The position numbers and the translations under genes are program-made. Shown in pieces: positions 49,431 to 56,807 of a stretch of DNA of 64,000 nt. The DNA lies in contig NZ_AP023356.1 of the NCBI RefSeq assembly GCF_018324205.1, forward strand, positions 4,419,501 through 4,483,500, given 5' to 3'. This stretch comes from Actinoplanes ianthinogenes. Lineage in GTDB: Bacteria > Actinomycetota > Actinomycetes > Mycobacteriales > Micromonosporaceae. How positions within the stretch are numbered: position 1 is the stretch's first letter; each line of letters starts with the position of its first letter. The notes under the pieces were generated by a model that ran no database searches, was not told where the DNA came from, and saw nothing but the letters and a program-made list of their open reading frames with translations.

Positions 49431-50459
49431 TCAGTACGCGCTCGACCGCGCCCACAGGTTGATGCCGGACTCGGTCGCGTGCTGATCGATCTCGGCCAGC
49501 TCCTGCTCGCTGAACGACGTGTTGCCGAGCGCGGCCAGATTGTTCTCCAACTGGGCGACGCTGCTGGCGCCGAGCACCACCGAGGTCATCCGGGGGTCCC
49601 GGACCGACCAGGCGATCGCCATCTGGGCCAGGCTCTGCCCGCGCCGCTCGGCGATCGCGTTCAGCGCCCGGATCTTCTCCAGGTTCTCCTCGGTCAGCCA
49701 CTCCTTGGTCAGCGACTTCTGCTCGTCCGCGCGGGAACCCTGCGGCACCCCGTTCAGATAGCGGTCGGTGAGCATGCCCTGCGCCAGCGGCGAGAAGCCG
49801 ATGCACCCGGCGCCGACCTGCTCCAGCACGCCGAGCAGCTCGTCCTCGATCCAGCGGTTCAGCATCGAGTAGGACGGCTGGTGGATCAGCAGCGGTGTAC
49901 CAAGATCTTTGAGGATCGCGGCGGCCTCTGCGGTCTTGGCCGGGGAGTATGACGAAATCCCGACATAGAGCGCTTTACCCGCCCGCACGGCGGCGTCCAG
50001 CGCGCCCATCGTCTCCTCGAGCGGCGTCTCCGGATCGAACCGGTGCGAGTAGAAGATGTCCACATAGTCCAGCTTCATCCGCCGCAGCGACTGGTCCAGC
50101 GACGCCGTCACATACTTCCGCGACCCCCACTCACCGTAGGGCCCGGGCCACATGTCATAACCGGCCTTCGTCGAGATGACCAGCTCATCCCGGTAGGGCG
50201 CGAAGTCCTCGGCCAGCAGCCGACCGAAATTGATCTCCGCGGAACCGTACGGCGGCCCGTAGTTGTTGGCCAGGTCGAAGTGCGTGACCCCGAGGTCGAA
50301 GGCACGCCGCAGCACCGCACGCTGCGTCTCGATCGGCTTGTCGTCACCGAAGTTGTGCCACAACCCCAGCGAGATCACGGGCAGTTTCAGGCCGCTGCGC
50401 CCACAGCGGCGGTACTCCATAGCGTCATAACGGGCCGACGCGGCCGCATAGGAAGTCAC
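49431..50459 (-). CDS. Aldo/keto reductase (YghZ-like)
   Basis: 342 residues. NADPH-dependent TIM-barrel reductase of the Kv-beta/YghZ subgroup: MEYRRCGRSGLKLPVISLGLWHNFGDDKP, then THFDLANNYGPPYGSAEINFGRLL with catalytic Asp and Tyr, ELVISTKAGYDMWPGPYGEWGSRKY with Lys, and DYVDIFYSHRFDPETPLEE with His. The C-terminus SVVLGASSVAQLENNLAAL is also typical. The GTG start may be replaced by the ATG 13 codons in. Reduces aldehydes such as glyceraldehyde-3-phosphate or methylglyoxal in relatives. Confidence 0.92.
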   Translation of the reverse strand: MTSYAAASARYDAMEYRRCGRSGLKLPVISLGLWHNFGDDKPIETQRAVLRRAFDLGVTHFDLANNYGPPYGSAEINFGRLLAEDFAPYRDELVISTKAGYDMWPGPYGEWGSRKYVTASLDQSLRRMKLDYVDIFYSHRFDPETPLEETMGALDAAVRAGKALYVGISSYSPAKTAEAAAILKDLGTPLLIHQPSYSMLNRWIEDELLGVLEQVGAGCIGFSPLAQGMLTDRYLNGVPQGSRADEQKSLTKEWLTEENLEKIRALNAIAERRGQSLAQMAIAWSVRDPRMTSVVLGASSVAQLENNLAALGNTSFSEQELAEIDQHATESGINLWARSSAY

Positions 50460-50649
50460 CGTTGATTCCTACCGCAATCCGGGGGGTGCTGCCGCCGTTG
50501 CGGCCACTGCCGTCATCACTCGGTGCCGTCTGCCCACTCCGACACTTCCCCGCTGCCGCACGGCCCGCTCCGCCCCGCCGTTCGACCTCTCCGCTACCTC
50601 GCCACCCACTTCCCACCGCCGTTCGACCTCTCCCTATACCGCGACGCTG

Positions 50650-50960
50650 ACCGCTCCCGCGCCGCTTCCAACCTCTCCCGCTGCCGCGACGCCGCCTGCT
50701 CCCGCACCACCAACCCCACCCACCGCGACAACACCGCCCGCTCCCGCGCCGCTTCCCAGCCTCACCCGCTGCCGCGACACCGCCTGCCCCCGCACCACCA
50801 ACCCCACCCACCGCGACAACACCGCCCACTCCCGCGCCGCTTCCCCACCTCACCCGCTGCCGCGACGCCGCCTGCCCCCGCACCACCAACCCCACCCACC
50901 GCGACAACACCGCCCGCTCCCGCGCCGCTTCCCCACCTCACCCGCTGCCGCGACACCGCT
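50650..50960. repeat. 88-bp tandem repeat, about 3.5 copies
   Basis: CTGCCGCGAC recurs at 50681, 50769, 50857 and 50945, exactly 88 bp apart. The minus strand of each unit carries a run of G-tracts (GGTGGGTGGGGTTGGTGG) able to form a G-quadruplex. 50460-50650 upstream contains a smaller duplication (CGCCGTTCGACCTCTCC twice). No gene is present. Confidence 0.85.
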
Positions 50961-51122
50961 TGCCCGCTTTCGGCATTTTCTTTGGTACGACTCGGAGCCC
51001 CGTGGCAATCGGCACGCGAGGCCCCAGCCCCCGCACGACCGCAACGCGTGTCGTGCGGGTCCGCTTCGCCGCACGAATCCCCCGCCAGCCAGCGACAGCG
51101 TCCAGGCACGCCGCCGCCGCCC

Positions 51123-51870
51123 GAACAGGGCCGCCGTGAGCCACCACCCCGAGCCGGAACAGCACCGCCATCAGCCACCGCCCCGAGCCAGAACAGGGCC
51201 GTCATCAGCCATCGCCCCGAGCCAGAACAGGGCCGTCATCAGCCGCCGCCCCGAGTCAGAACAGGGCCAACGTGAGTAGCCGTCAGCCGGAACAGCATCA
51301 CCGTGAGCCGCTGCCCGGCCGAAACACGCTCGCCACCAGCCGCCACCCCGACTCGGACAAATTTCGCCGTGAGCGGCCGCCGCGACTCGGAACAAGGTCG
51401 CCGTGAGCCGCCACCGTAGCCGGAGCTAAGCCGCGGCCGCCGCGGCCAGAACAGGGTCGCCAGGAGCCACCACCGCGGCCGGAACAGGGCCGGCGGCACT
51501 GCCACCGCGACCGAAGCAGGGCTGGCGGCAGCCAGCACCGTGACCGAAAAGGGCTGGCGGCAACCAGCACCGCGACCGGAACAGGACCGGCGGCAACCAG
51601 CACCGCGGCCGAAACAGGACCGGCGGCAACCAGCACCGCGACCGGAACAGGACCGGCGGCAACCAGCACCGCGGCCGAAACAGGATCGGCGGCAACCAGC
51701 ACCGCGACCGGAACAGGACCGGCGGCAACCAGCACCGCGACCGAAACAGGATCGGCGGCAACCAGCACCGCGACCGAAACAGGACCGGCGGCAACCAGCA
51801 CCGCGGCCGAAACAGGATCGGCGGCAACCAGCACCGTGACCGAAGCAGGGCCGGCGGGAGTGGCCGCCGC
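51123..51870. repeat. 31-36-bp degenerate to 33-bp homogeneous tandem repeats
   Basis: GAACAG marks at 51123, 51157, 51191, 51225 and 51259 are 34 bp apart and then become irregular (31 bp). From about 51500 to 51850 the array becomes a clean 33-bp repeat of about ten copies, alternating two variants (CACCGCGACCGGAACAGGAC and CACCGCGGCCGAAACAGGAT). The 33-bp period leaves long open frames on both strands, but there is no start signal and no plausible protein. The gap 50960-51123 carries nothing recognisable except a TTTGGTACGAC sequence at 50981. Confidence 0.88.
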
Positions 51871-51917
51871 GGTTGTGACGAGGTGGGGCAGACCGGTCGG
51901 CGTCGGGGTGACGCGGG

Positions 51918-52520
51918 TCAGGCGGGGACTTCGGCGGTGGCTTGGCGTGACGGGCCGAAGAGGGCGTAGGTGAGCAGCCCGGATACCGCCAAGGAGACGG
52001 CGAGCAGCGTGGCGGGGGTGGTGCCCGAGGGCTGGGACTGCCAGGTGAGGAGTTGGGCGGCGACGGTTTCCGTGCGGGGGAACAGGGTGGCGGCCAGGGT
52101 CCAGCCGAGCGGCAGGAACCAGGAGCGGGCCGGGGTGAGCAGGGCGGCGCCGAGCGCGGTCAGGCCGACGAGCCCGGCAGCGTCCCGGAGCACCACCGCC
52201 AGCGGGCCGAAGCGGGCCGGGGTGAGCAGCGTGACCGCGAGCAGCCCCACCACGATGAGCAGCATCGCCAGCAGGTGCGCGGCCCGGCGCGGCGGCCAGG
52301 ACAGCGCGGCGGTGCGGTCCAGGGCATAGTCCGGGCTGCTGAGCGTGACGGTCAGGGTGGCCACCAGCAGCAGCACGGTGAGCACGACCATCTGCGGGTC
52401 AACGTCCCGGGTCTCCGACAGGGCCGCCCACAACGACCACATCGCGACCGCGCAGCCACCGGCCACGGCCAGCGCCATCGGCGCCCGCCGGGATCGCAGG
52501 TACAGCATCAGCCCTCTCAC
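51918..52520 (-). CDS. Small membrane protein, last gene of the ABC operon
   Basis: 200 residues, about six membrane helices (for example MALAVAGGCAVAMWSLWAAL, VVLTVLLLVATLTVTL, AAHLLAMLLIVVGLLAVTLLT, TLLAVSLAVSGLLTYALFG). It looks like an ABC-2-type permease accessory but lacks a motif I can name. The GTG start overlaps the stop of the last mini-ORF (GTGA) and has GGAGGG 7 nt upstream. Its first 11 residues, MRGLMLYLRSR, resemble the MSRLPLFLRVG starts of the mini-ORFs upstream. Confidence 0.8.
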   Translation of the reverse strand: MRGLMLYLRSRRAPMALAVAGGCAVAMWSLWAALSETRDVDPQMVVLTVLLLVATLTVTLSSPDYALDRTAALSWPPRRAAHLLAMLLIVVGLLAVTLLTPARFGPLAVVLRDAAGLVGLTALGAALLTPARSWFLPLGWTLAATLFPRTETVAAQLLTWQSQPSGTTPATLLAVSLAVSGLLTYALFGPSRQATAEVPA

Positions 52521-52588
52521 GACTCACCCTCCAGCACCGCACTATCGGCGGCAGACCCGACACGCAGGAACAACGGCAACCGGCTCAT
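52517..52588 (-). CDS. Mini-ORF 6 of the coupled array (23 aa)
   Basis: MSRLPLFLRVGSAADSAV then LEGES. Its last codons carry the GGAGGG ribosome site of the next large gene, and its TGA overlaps that gene's GTG. Confidence 0.4.
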   Translation of the reverse strand: MSRLPLFLRVGSAADSAVLEGES

Positions 52589-52659
52589 GAGCCACACCCC
52601 AGGACAGCCTTGCCAACGGCGACGGACTCGGCACGCACACACAACGGCAACCGGCTCAT
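52585..52659 (-). CDS. Mini-ORF 5 of the coupled array (24 aa)
   Basis: MSRLPLCVRAESVAVGKA then VLGCGS, closest to mini-ORF 2. GGAG 6 nt upstream. Confidence 0.4.
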   Translation of the reverse strand: MSRLPLCVRAESVAVGKAVLGCGS

Positions 52660-52727
52660 GAGGCGCTCCAAGCCAGCCTTGCCGACGGCGACAGACCTGA
52701 CACACAGACACAACGGGACCAGCTCAT
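52656..52727 (-). CDS. Mini-ORF 4 of the coupled array (23 aa)
   Basis: MSWSRCVCVSGLSPSARL then AWSAS. A 1-bp loss near the start and a 2-bp loss near the end shift the middle out of the sister frame, yet the terminal ATGA overlap is preserved. GGAG upstream. Confidence 0.35.
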   Translation of the reverse strand: MSWSRCVCVSGLSPSARLAWSAS

Positions 52728-52801
52728 GAGGCGCGCTCCAAGCCAGCCTGGCCGACGGCGGCAGACCCGACACGCAGGAACAACGACGGCGACCAGGTCA
52801 T
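52724..52801 (-). CDS. Mini-ORF 3 of the coupled array (25 aa)
   Basis: MTWSPSLFLRVGSAAVGQA then GLERAS; one codon longer than the others by an in-phase insertion. No GGAG upstream. Confidence 0.4.
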   Translation of the reverse strand: MTWSPSLFLRVGSAAVGQAGLERAS

Positions 52802-52872
52802 GAGCCACACCCAAGGACAGCCTGGCCGACGACGACAGACCCGACACGCAGACACAACGGCAACCGGCTCAT
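52798..52872 (-). CDS. Mini-ORF 2 of the coupled array (24 aa)
   Basis: MSRLPLCLRVGSVVVGQA then VLGCGS. ATGA overlap with mini-ORF 1; GGAG 8 nt upstream. Confidence 0.4.
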   Translation of the reverse strand: MSRLPLCLRVGSVVVGQAVLGCGS

Positions 52873-52943
52873 GAGGCGCGCTCCAAGCCAGCCTGGTTGA
52901 CGGGGACGGACTCGGCATGCGGGCACAGCGGCGGGCTGCTCAT
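52869..52943 (-). CDS. Mini-ORF 1 of the coupled array (24 aa)
   Basis: MSSPPLCPHAESVPVNQA then GLERAS. The ATG overlaps the stop of the upstream permease gene; GGAG lies 8 nt upstream, inside that gene's last codons. Translation is predicted, not shown. Confidence 0.4.
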   Translation of the reverse strand: MSSPPLCPHAESVPVNQAGLERAS

Positions 52944-54205
52944 GAGTTGCACTCCAGGGCGGCCTTGCGGACGGCGGCGATCTGGGCCGTGGCCTGGGTG
53001 GCGGGCAGGGCGCGCAGTTGCTCCCAGCGGCTCACGGCGTCGGCGGCGACGTCCGGTTCGTCGGATACCGGCTTGCGGCCGAGCAGCCAGTAGGCCGCCG
53101 CGAGCGAGTCGGCCCAGGCGGGGCCCTGTTCGCAGTCGTACGACCGGGCGAACGCGGCGACCACGATCTCCGGGGTCAGGTCGGAGATGTGGCCGGTCCG
53201 GATCGGGACCAGGGCGACGTCGGCGGTCCGCGGGGCCGGCACATACGGCAAGTAGGTGGTGTTGTCCTCGCTGACGCGGGTCGGCGCGCCGGGCAGCTTG
53301 GCCAGGACCGTCAGCGCCGCCCGGGCCTGCGGGACCACGTCGGGCAGCAGCCCCTCGTGCACCCGGCTGACGCACACCCGGGGCTCGTCCTTCGCGCAGA
53401 CCAGCGCTTTCGCCACCGGGTCCACCGAGTCGACGATCATCCTGTTCCGGTGCGGCATGACCGCGATGGCCAGGGTGGCGCCGAGCACCACCGGCAGCAG
53501 CGCCGCCACCCGGGAGCGCCAGCCGGCGGTCGCGAAGAGCAGCATCCCGGTGACCGCGAGCGCGGCCAGCCAGATCGCCTGGGCGGCGCTGATCGGGCCG
53601 GAGACGGTCGCGTAGGCGTCCGGCATGTTCATCTCGTAGATCGGCGAGAAGACCAGGGCCAGCCAGCCCCGGGGACGGGTCGCGCCGGGGATGGTCAGCA
53701 GCAGCCCAAGACCGGCCACCGCGAGGACCGGCGCGGTGATCAGCCAGGGCAGCAGGCGGCCGACCGCGAGGCCCAGCCAGGCCGCCGCGACCAGGGACAG
53801 CACGCCGACCGCGGTGACGGCGAGCACCGACAGGGGCAGGTAGGCCGCGGCGCCGAGCAGGGACACACCGCCCGCGACGCCCATCAGCAGGTAGCCACCG
53901 GCGAGGGTGACGGCCATCGCCAGCAGGGTCGGCACGGTCCGGTGGGCCCGCGGCCGGGGCGTGCTGGCGAACAGCTCGATCACGTTCGACTGGTGCTCGC
54001 GGCGGCCCTGCCACGCGCCGGCGGCCAGGGCCAGCGGCCAGAGCAGGGCGAGGTAGAGCCGCTGGGTCATGGCCAGCTGCATCCAGCCGGCCGACCAGTC
54101 CTCCTCGTCGAACAGATACAGCAGGGCGACGCCGACCGCGAGCAGGATCAACGCGGATCCGATTGCGGCCGACCGGCGAATCTCGATCCCCAGGATGCGA
54201 CTCAT
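52940..54205 (-). CDS. ABC-2-type membrane permease with large soluble region
   Basis: 421 residues. Roughly eight membrane helices in the first 270 residues (SAAIGSALILLAVGVALLYLF, LYLALLWPLALAAGAW, ALWL/LPVVLGATLAIAVMPH and others), then a soluble C-terminal part of about 150 residues with cysteines. Pairing with the ATPase gene upstream (ATGA overlap at 54202-54205) marks it as the membrane component of the exporter. Its C-terminus AAVRKAALECNS is echoed in the mini-ORFs that follow. Confidence 0.8.
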   Translation of the reverse strand: MSRILGIEIRRSAAIGSALILLAVGVALLYLFDEEDWSAGWMQLAMTQRLYLALLWPLALAAGAWQGRREHQSNVIELFASTPRPRAHRTVPTLLAMAVTLAGGYLLMGVAGGVSLLGAAAYLPLSVLAVTAVGVLSLVAAAWLGLAVGRLLPWLITAPVLAVAGLGLLLTIPGATRPRGWLALVFSPIYEMNMPDAYATVSGPISAAQAIWLAALAVTGMLLFATAGWRSRVAALLPVVLGATLAIAVMPHRNRMIVDSVDPVAKALVCAKDEPRVCVSRVHEGLLPDVVPQARAALTVLAKLPGAPTRVSEDNTTYLPYVPAPRTADVALVPIRTGHISDLTPEIVVAAFARSYDCEQGPAWADSLAAAYWLLGRKPVSDEPDVAADAVSRWEQLRALPATQATAQIAAVRKAALECNS

Positions 54206-55002
54206 CGGCCCGCCTCCGCCCGGTGCCGGCGGAGCAGGGCCGAGTAACCGCGCTCGGCGGCACTGTCACCCGCGTCGCCCGGGGCGCCCTGGGCGATCAG
54301 GTCGTCCGGGGTGCCCTGGAAGACCAGCCGGCCCTGGTTGATCATCACGACGTCGGAGCACGCGGCCACCACGTCCTCGACCAGGTGGGTGGAGACCAGC
54401 ACGCAGCTGTCCACGCCCAGGTCGCGCAGCAGCTCCCGGAAGTCCAGGCGCTGCTCCGGGTCGAGCCCGACGGTCGGCTCGTCGAGCAGGAGGATCGCCG
54501 GGTCGTTGACGATCGCCTGGGCGATGCCGACCCGGCGCAGCATGCCGCCGGAGAGCGTCTTGAGCCGCGCGTCGGCGCGGTCGGCGAGACCGACCCGCTC
54601 GATGGCCCGCTGCACGGCGCCGGGCACCGCTGTTTTGGGCATCTCCTTGAGCCAGGCCATGTACTCCACGAACTCGCGCACCGTGAAGCGCGGGTAGAAC
54701 CCGAACGCCTGCGGGAGGTAACCCAGGCCGCGGCGGACGCGGCGCAGGTCGGCCCGCCCGTCGACGGACTCGCCGAGCAGCGTCAGCTTGCCGCCGGCCG
54801 GCTCGATCACGGTCGCCAGCGCGCGCATCAGTGTCGTCTTGCCGGCACCGTTCGGCCCGAGCAGGCCGTGCACGCCGGTGCCCAGCCTCAGGTCGAGCCC
54901 GTCGACGGCCAGGTGCCGGCCGGCCCGGACGCGCAGTCCCTCGGTGTGCACCGCCCAGGGGTGGGTGGTGGAGGCGGTCTCCGCCGCGCTCACCGTACGC
55001 AT
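54202..55002 (-). CDS. ABC transporter ATP-binding protein
   Basis: 266 residues: Walker A GPNGAGKTTLM, Q-loop YLPQAFGFYPRFTVREFVEYM, signature LSGGMLRRVGIAQAI, Walker B ILLLDEPTVGLD, H-loop VLVSTHLVEDVV. This is the ABC-2/DrrA-like class that powers drug, lipid or polymer export. It starts 3 bp after the anti-sigma gene and overlaps the permease gene by 4 bp. Confidence 0.95.
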   Translation of the reverse strand: MRTVSAAETASTTHPWAVHTEGLRVRAGRHLAVDGLDLRLGTGVHGLLGPNGAGKTTLMRALATVIEPAGGKLTLLGESVDGRADLRRVRRGLGYLPQAFGFYPRFTVREFVEYMAWLKEMPKTAVPGAVQRAIERVGLADRADARLKTLSGGMLRRVGIAQAIVNDPAILLLDEPTVGLDPEQRLDFRELLRDLGVDSCVLVSTHLVEDVVAACSDVVMINQGRLVFQGTPDDLIAQGAPGDAGDSAAERGYSALLRRHRAEAGR

Positions 55003-55005
55003 AAG

Positions 55006-55800
55006 TCATTTCCTCCTGAGAAAGCGGTCGGCGCGGGTCGTCGCGAAGGCCGCCGAGGCCACCGCGAGCGACGCCCAGACGCCGAGACTGCCCGGCTGAA
55101 GCACGACCGGGAGGTGGGCGGTGAGCACCGCCGGCAGGACCACCGCGGACGACCAGCCGGCGATCAGACCGAACACGGCCAGGCGCACCCCGATCAGGGC
55201 GCCCAGCGCGATGGCGGTGGTGGTGAAGGCCAGGCACGGCAGCAACGCCAGAGCCAGGGAGACCCCGGCCCGGTCGCTGGCCAGCGCGAGCATCGGGATG
55301 ATCACGGCGAGCACCGTGGCGGTGCGCCGCAACAGCAGGGGCAGGCCGGCCGCCGGGGTGCCGGCGACCAGCTCCCAGGCCGGGTCGCCGATCCGGCTCC
55401 AGGCGACCGCCACGCCGGGCAGCGGTGCGACCGGCGCCAGCAGCAGCACCAGCGACGGCATGCTGGGCTGCAACGCCTGCAGCAGCACCGCACAGGCCAG
55501 GACGGCGCCGGTCATGGTCAGCCACGGGACCAGCTGCCAGACCAGCCAGCGGTTTCGCACGGCGGACCAGCGCCGCCGCATCGGGACCGGGGCGGGCCCG
55601 GCCGCGACGCCCTGATCCACCCCGTCGCTCACCCGGTCGAGCAGGGTCAGGACATCCTCCGGGACGCTGCCGGCCAGCCGGGCCCGGCAGTCGCCGCACT
55701 CCTCCAGGTGCACCTCGACCGACCAGAGGGTGGCCTCGTCGAGATGCGGGTCGCCGGCGGCGTAGCGAGAGATCGTCGATGGGCTGGGGTGTCCGGTCAT
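55006..55800 (-). CDS. Anti-sigma factor with zinc-finger N-terminus and six membrane helices
   Basis: 264 residues. The N-terminal anti-sigma (ZAS-like) motif is VHLEECGDC: His31, Cys35 and Cys38 form the HxxxCxxC zinc site. About six membrane helices follow from residue 90 (WQLVPWLTMTGAVLACAVLLQAL, VLLLAPVAPLPGVAVAW and others), which is more than the single span of most anti-sigma factors. It may also be part of the permease. The ATG overlaps the sigma gene's stop (ATGA). Confidence 0.85.
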   Translation of the reverse strand: MTGHPSPSTISRYAAGDPHLDEATLWSVEVHLEECGDCRARLAGSVPEDVLTLLDRVSDGVDQGVAAGPAPVPMRRRWSAVRNRWLVWQLVPWLTMTGAVLACAVLLQALQPSMPSLVLLLAPVAPLPGVAVAWSRIGDPAWELVAGTPAAGLPLLLRRTATVLAVIIPMLALASDRAGVSLALALLPCLAFTTTAIALGALIGVRLAVFGLIAGWSSAVVLPAVLTAHLPVVLQPGSLGVWASLAVASAAFATTRADRFLRRK

Positions 55801-56372
55801 GACAGCGCCTCCCGCAGCGCGAGCCGGGCCCGCCGCGCCCGGGATTTCACGGTGCCCTCCGGCACGCCGAGCAGCAGGGACGTCTCCCGGACCGAGAGAC
55901 CGTCGAGGACCATGGCGCGCAGCACCTGCCGGACATCGGCCGGGAGGGTGAGCAGCGCCTGCTCCAGCTCGTGACCGACCCGGCCGGCCATCACCTCGTC
56001 CTCGGCGGCCGGGACGGTGGTCTCGGCGTGGGCGACCGGCACCTTCTCCTGCCGGGCACGCCGGCGGAACGCGTCGACCAGCCGGTTGGCGGCGATGGTC
56101 CAGAGCCAGCCGACCGCGCTGCCGCCGGTGGCCGACCCGGCGAAGTCGCCGGCGGCGCGCCAGACGGCCAGGTAGGTCTCCTGCATGACGTCGGCGACCA
56201 CGTCGGCGTCGGCACACCGGCGGCGCAGGCGGACGGCGAGCCACGGCGAGGTGCGCCGATAGAGCTCGTCGAAGGCGCGCCGGTCGCCGGCTGCGGTGCG
56301 GCGCACGAGCTCCGCCTCGTCGGCCGCGTCCAGACTTCGTCTCACATCCAGCAAGACGACGGCACAGCGCAT
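55797..56372 (-). CDS. ECF sigma factor
   Basis: 191 residues. Sigma-2 region RAFDELYRRTSPWLAVRLRRRCADADVVADVMQETYLAVWRAAGDF...GWLWTIAANRLVDAFRRRARQ; sigma-4 region ALLTLPADVRQVLRAMVLDGLSVRETSLLLGVPEGTVKSRARRARLALREAL. Coupled to the zinc-finger anti-sigma gene, then ABC ATPase, permease and mini-ORF chain, so the exporter is probably expressed from this factor's own promoter. The 64-bp gap to the divergent TfoX-like gene contains related GATGTG(T)GAC sequences on the minus strand. Confidence 0.93.
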   Translation of the reverse strand: MRCAVVLLDVRRSLDAADEAELVRRTAAGDRRAFDELYRRTSPWLAVRLRRRCADADVVADVMQETYLAVWRAAGDFAGSATGGSAVGWLWTIAANRLVDAFRRRARQEKVPVAHAETTVPAAEDEVMAGRVGHELEQALLTLPADVRQVLRAMVLDGLSVRETSLLLGVPEGTVKSRARRARLALREALS

Positions 56373-56436
56373 TCGGTTGTCACATCAGAGTGGCATGGGT
56401 CACACATCGGAGGCGCCGAGGTCGTTAGGTTGAGGT

Positions 56437-56763
56437 ATGGCTTTCGACGAGGCACTCGCGGACCGGATCCGGGACGCGCTGGGGGACGTCGACGGGGTGA
56501 CCGACAAGCGGATGTTCGGCGGGATCACCTTCATGGTGCAGGGCAACATGGCCGTCGGCGTGATGGGCGACGACCTGATCGTGCGGCTCGGCGCGGCCGC
56601 CGGGGAGGCCGCCCTGGCCGAGCCGGGCACCCGGGCCTTCGACTTCACCGGCCGCCCGATGAAGAACTGGATCGTGGTGGACGGCGACCGCCTCGACGAC
56701 GACGGCTTGGCCCGCTGGCTCCGGGCCGGCCTCGACTTCGCCGCTTCCCTGCCACCCAAGTGA
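56437..56763 (+). CDS. TfoX/Sxy N-terminal domain protein
   Basis: 108 residues: MAFDEALADRIRDALGDVDGVTDKRMFGGITFMVQGNMAVGVMGDDLIVRLG, ending RPMKNWIVVDGDRLDDDGLARWLRAGLDFAASLPPK. This is the TfoX N-terminal domain alone; such small proteins are widespread and are not evidence of natural competence. Divergent from the sigma gene; TAGGTT lies 5 nt before the ATG. Confidence 0.88.
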   Translation: MAFDEALADRIRDALGDVDGVTDKRMFGGITFMVQGNMAVGVMGDDLIVRLGAAAGEAALAEPGTRAFDFTGRPMKNWIVVDGDRLDDDGLARWLRAGLDFAASLPPK

Positions 56764-56807
56764 AAGGAACCGGTCCGGACTCCGTTGGCCGCGACCGATT
56801 CCAGCTT

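Larger units (their letters stand above)
52517..52943 (-). repeat. Chain of six overlapping ~71-bp repeat units (mini-ORFs)
   Basis: Unit starts (first base of ATG, minus strand) are at 52943, 52872, 52801, 52727, 52659 and 52588, and the final junction is GTG 52520. Spacings are 71, 71, 74, 68, 71 and 68, all equal to 2 modulo 3, so every unit keeps the ATGA overlap with the next. Unit ends fall into two types, GGAGCGC(GC)CTCATGA and TGGGTGTGGCTCATGA. The unit's latter half resembles the end of the 52940-54205 gene (AAVGQAGLERAS versus AAVRKAALECNS) and its first half the start of the 51918-52520 gene. Confidence 0.9.

Noticed and set aside
51540..51839. 99-codon frame reading QDRRQPAPRPK repeats
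   Set aside because: A product of the 33-bp period being a multiple of three; no start signal, and frames on the other strand are equally open.
51123..51870. CRISPR-like array
   Set aside because: Units are contiguous or nearly so, with no unique spacers of constant length, and there are no cas genes in the window. The same applies to the 88-bp, 63-bp and 71-bp arrays.
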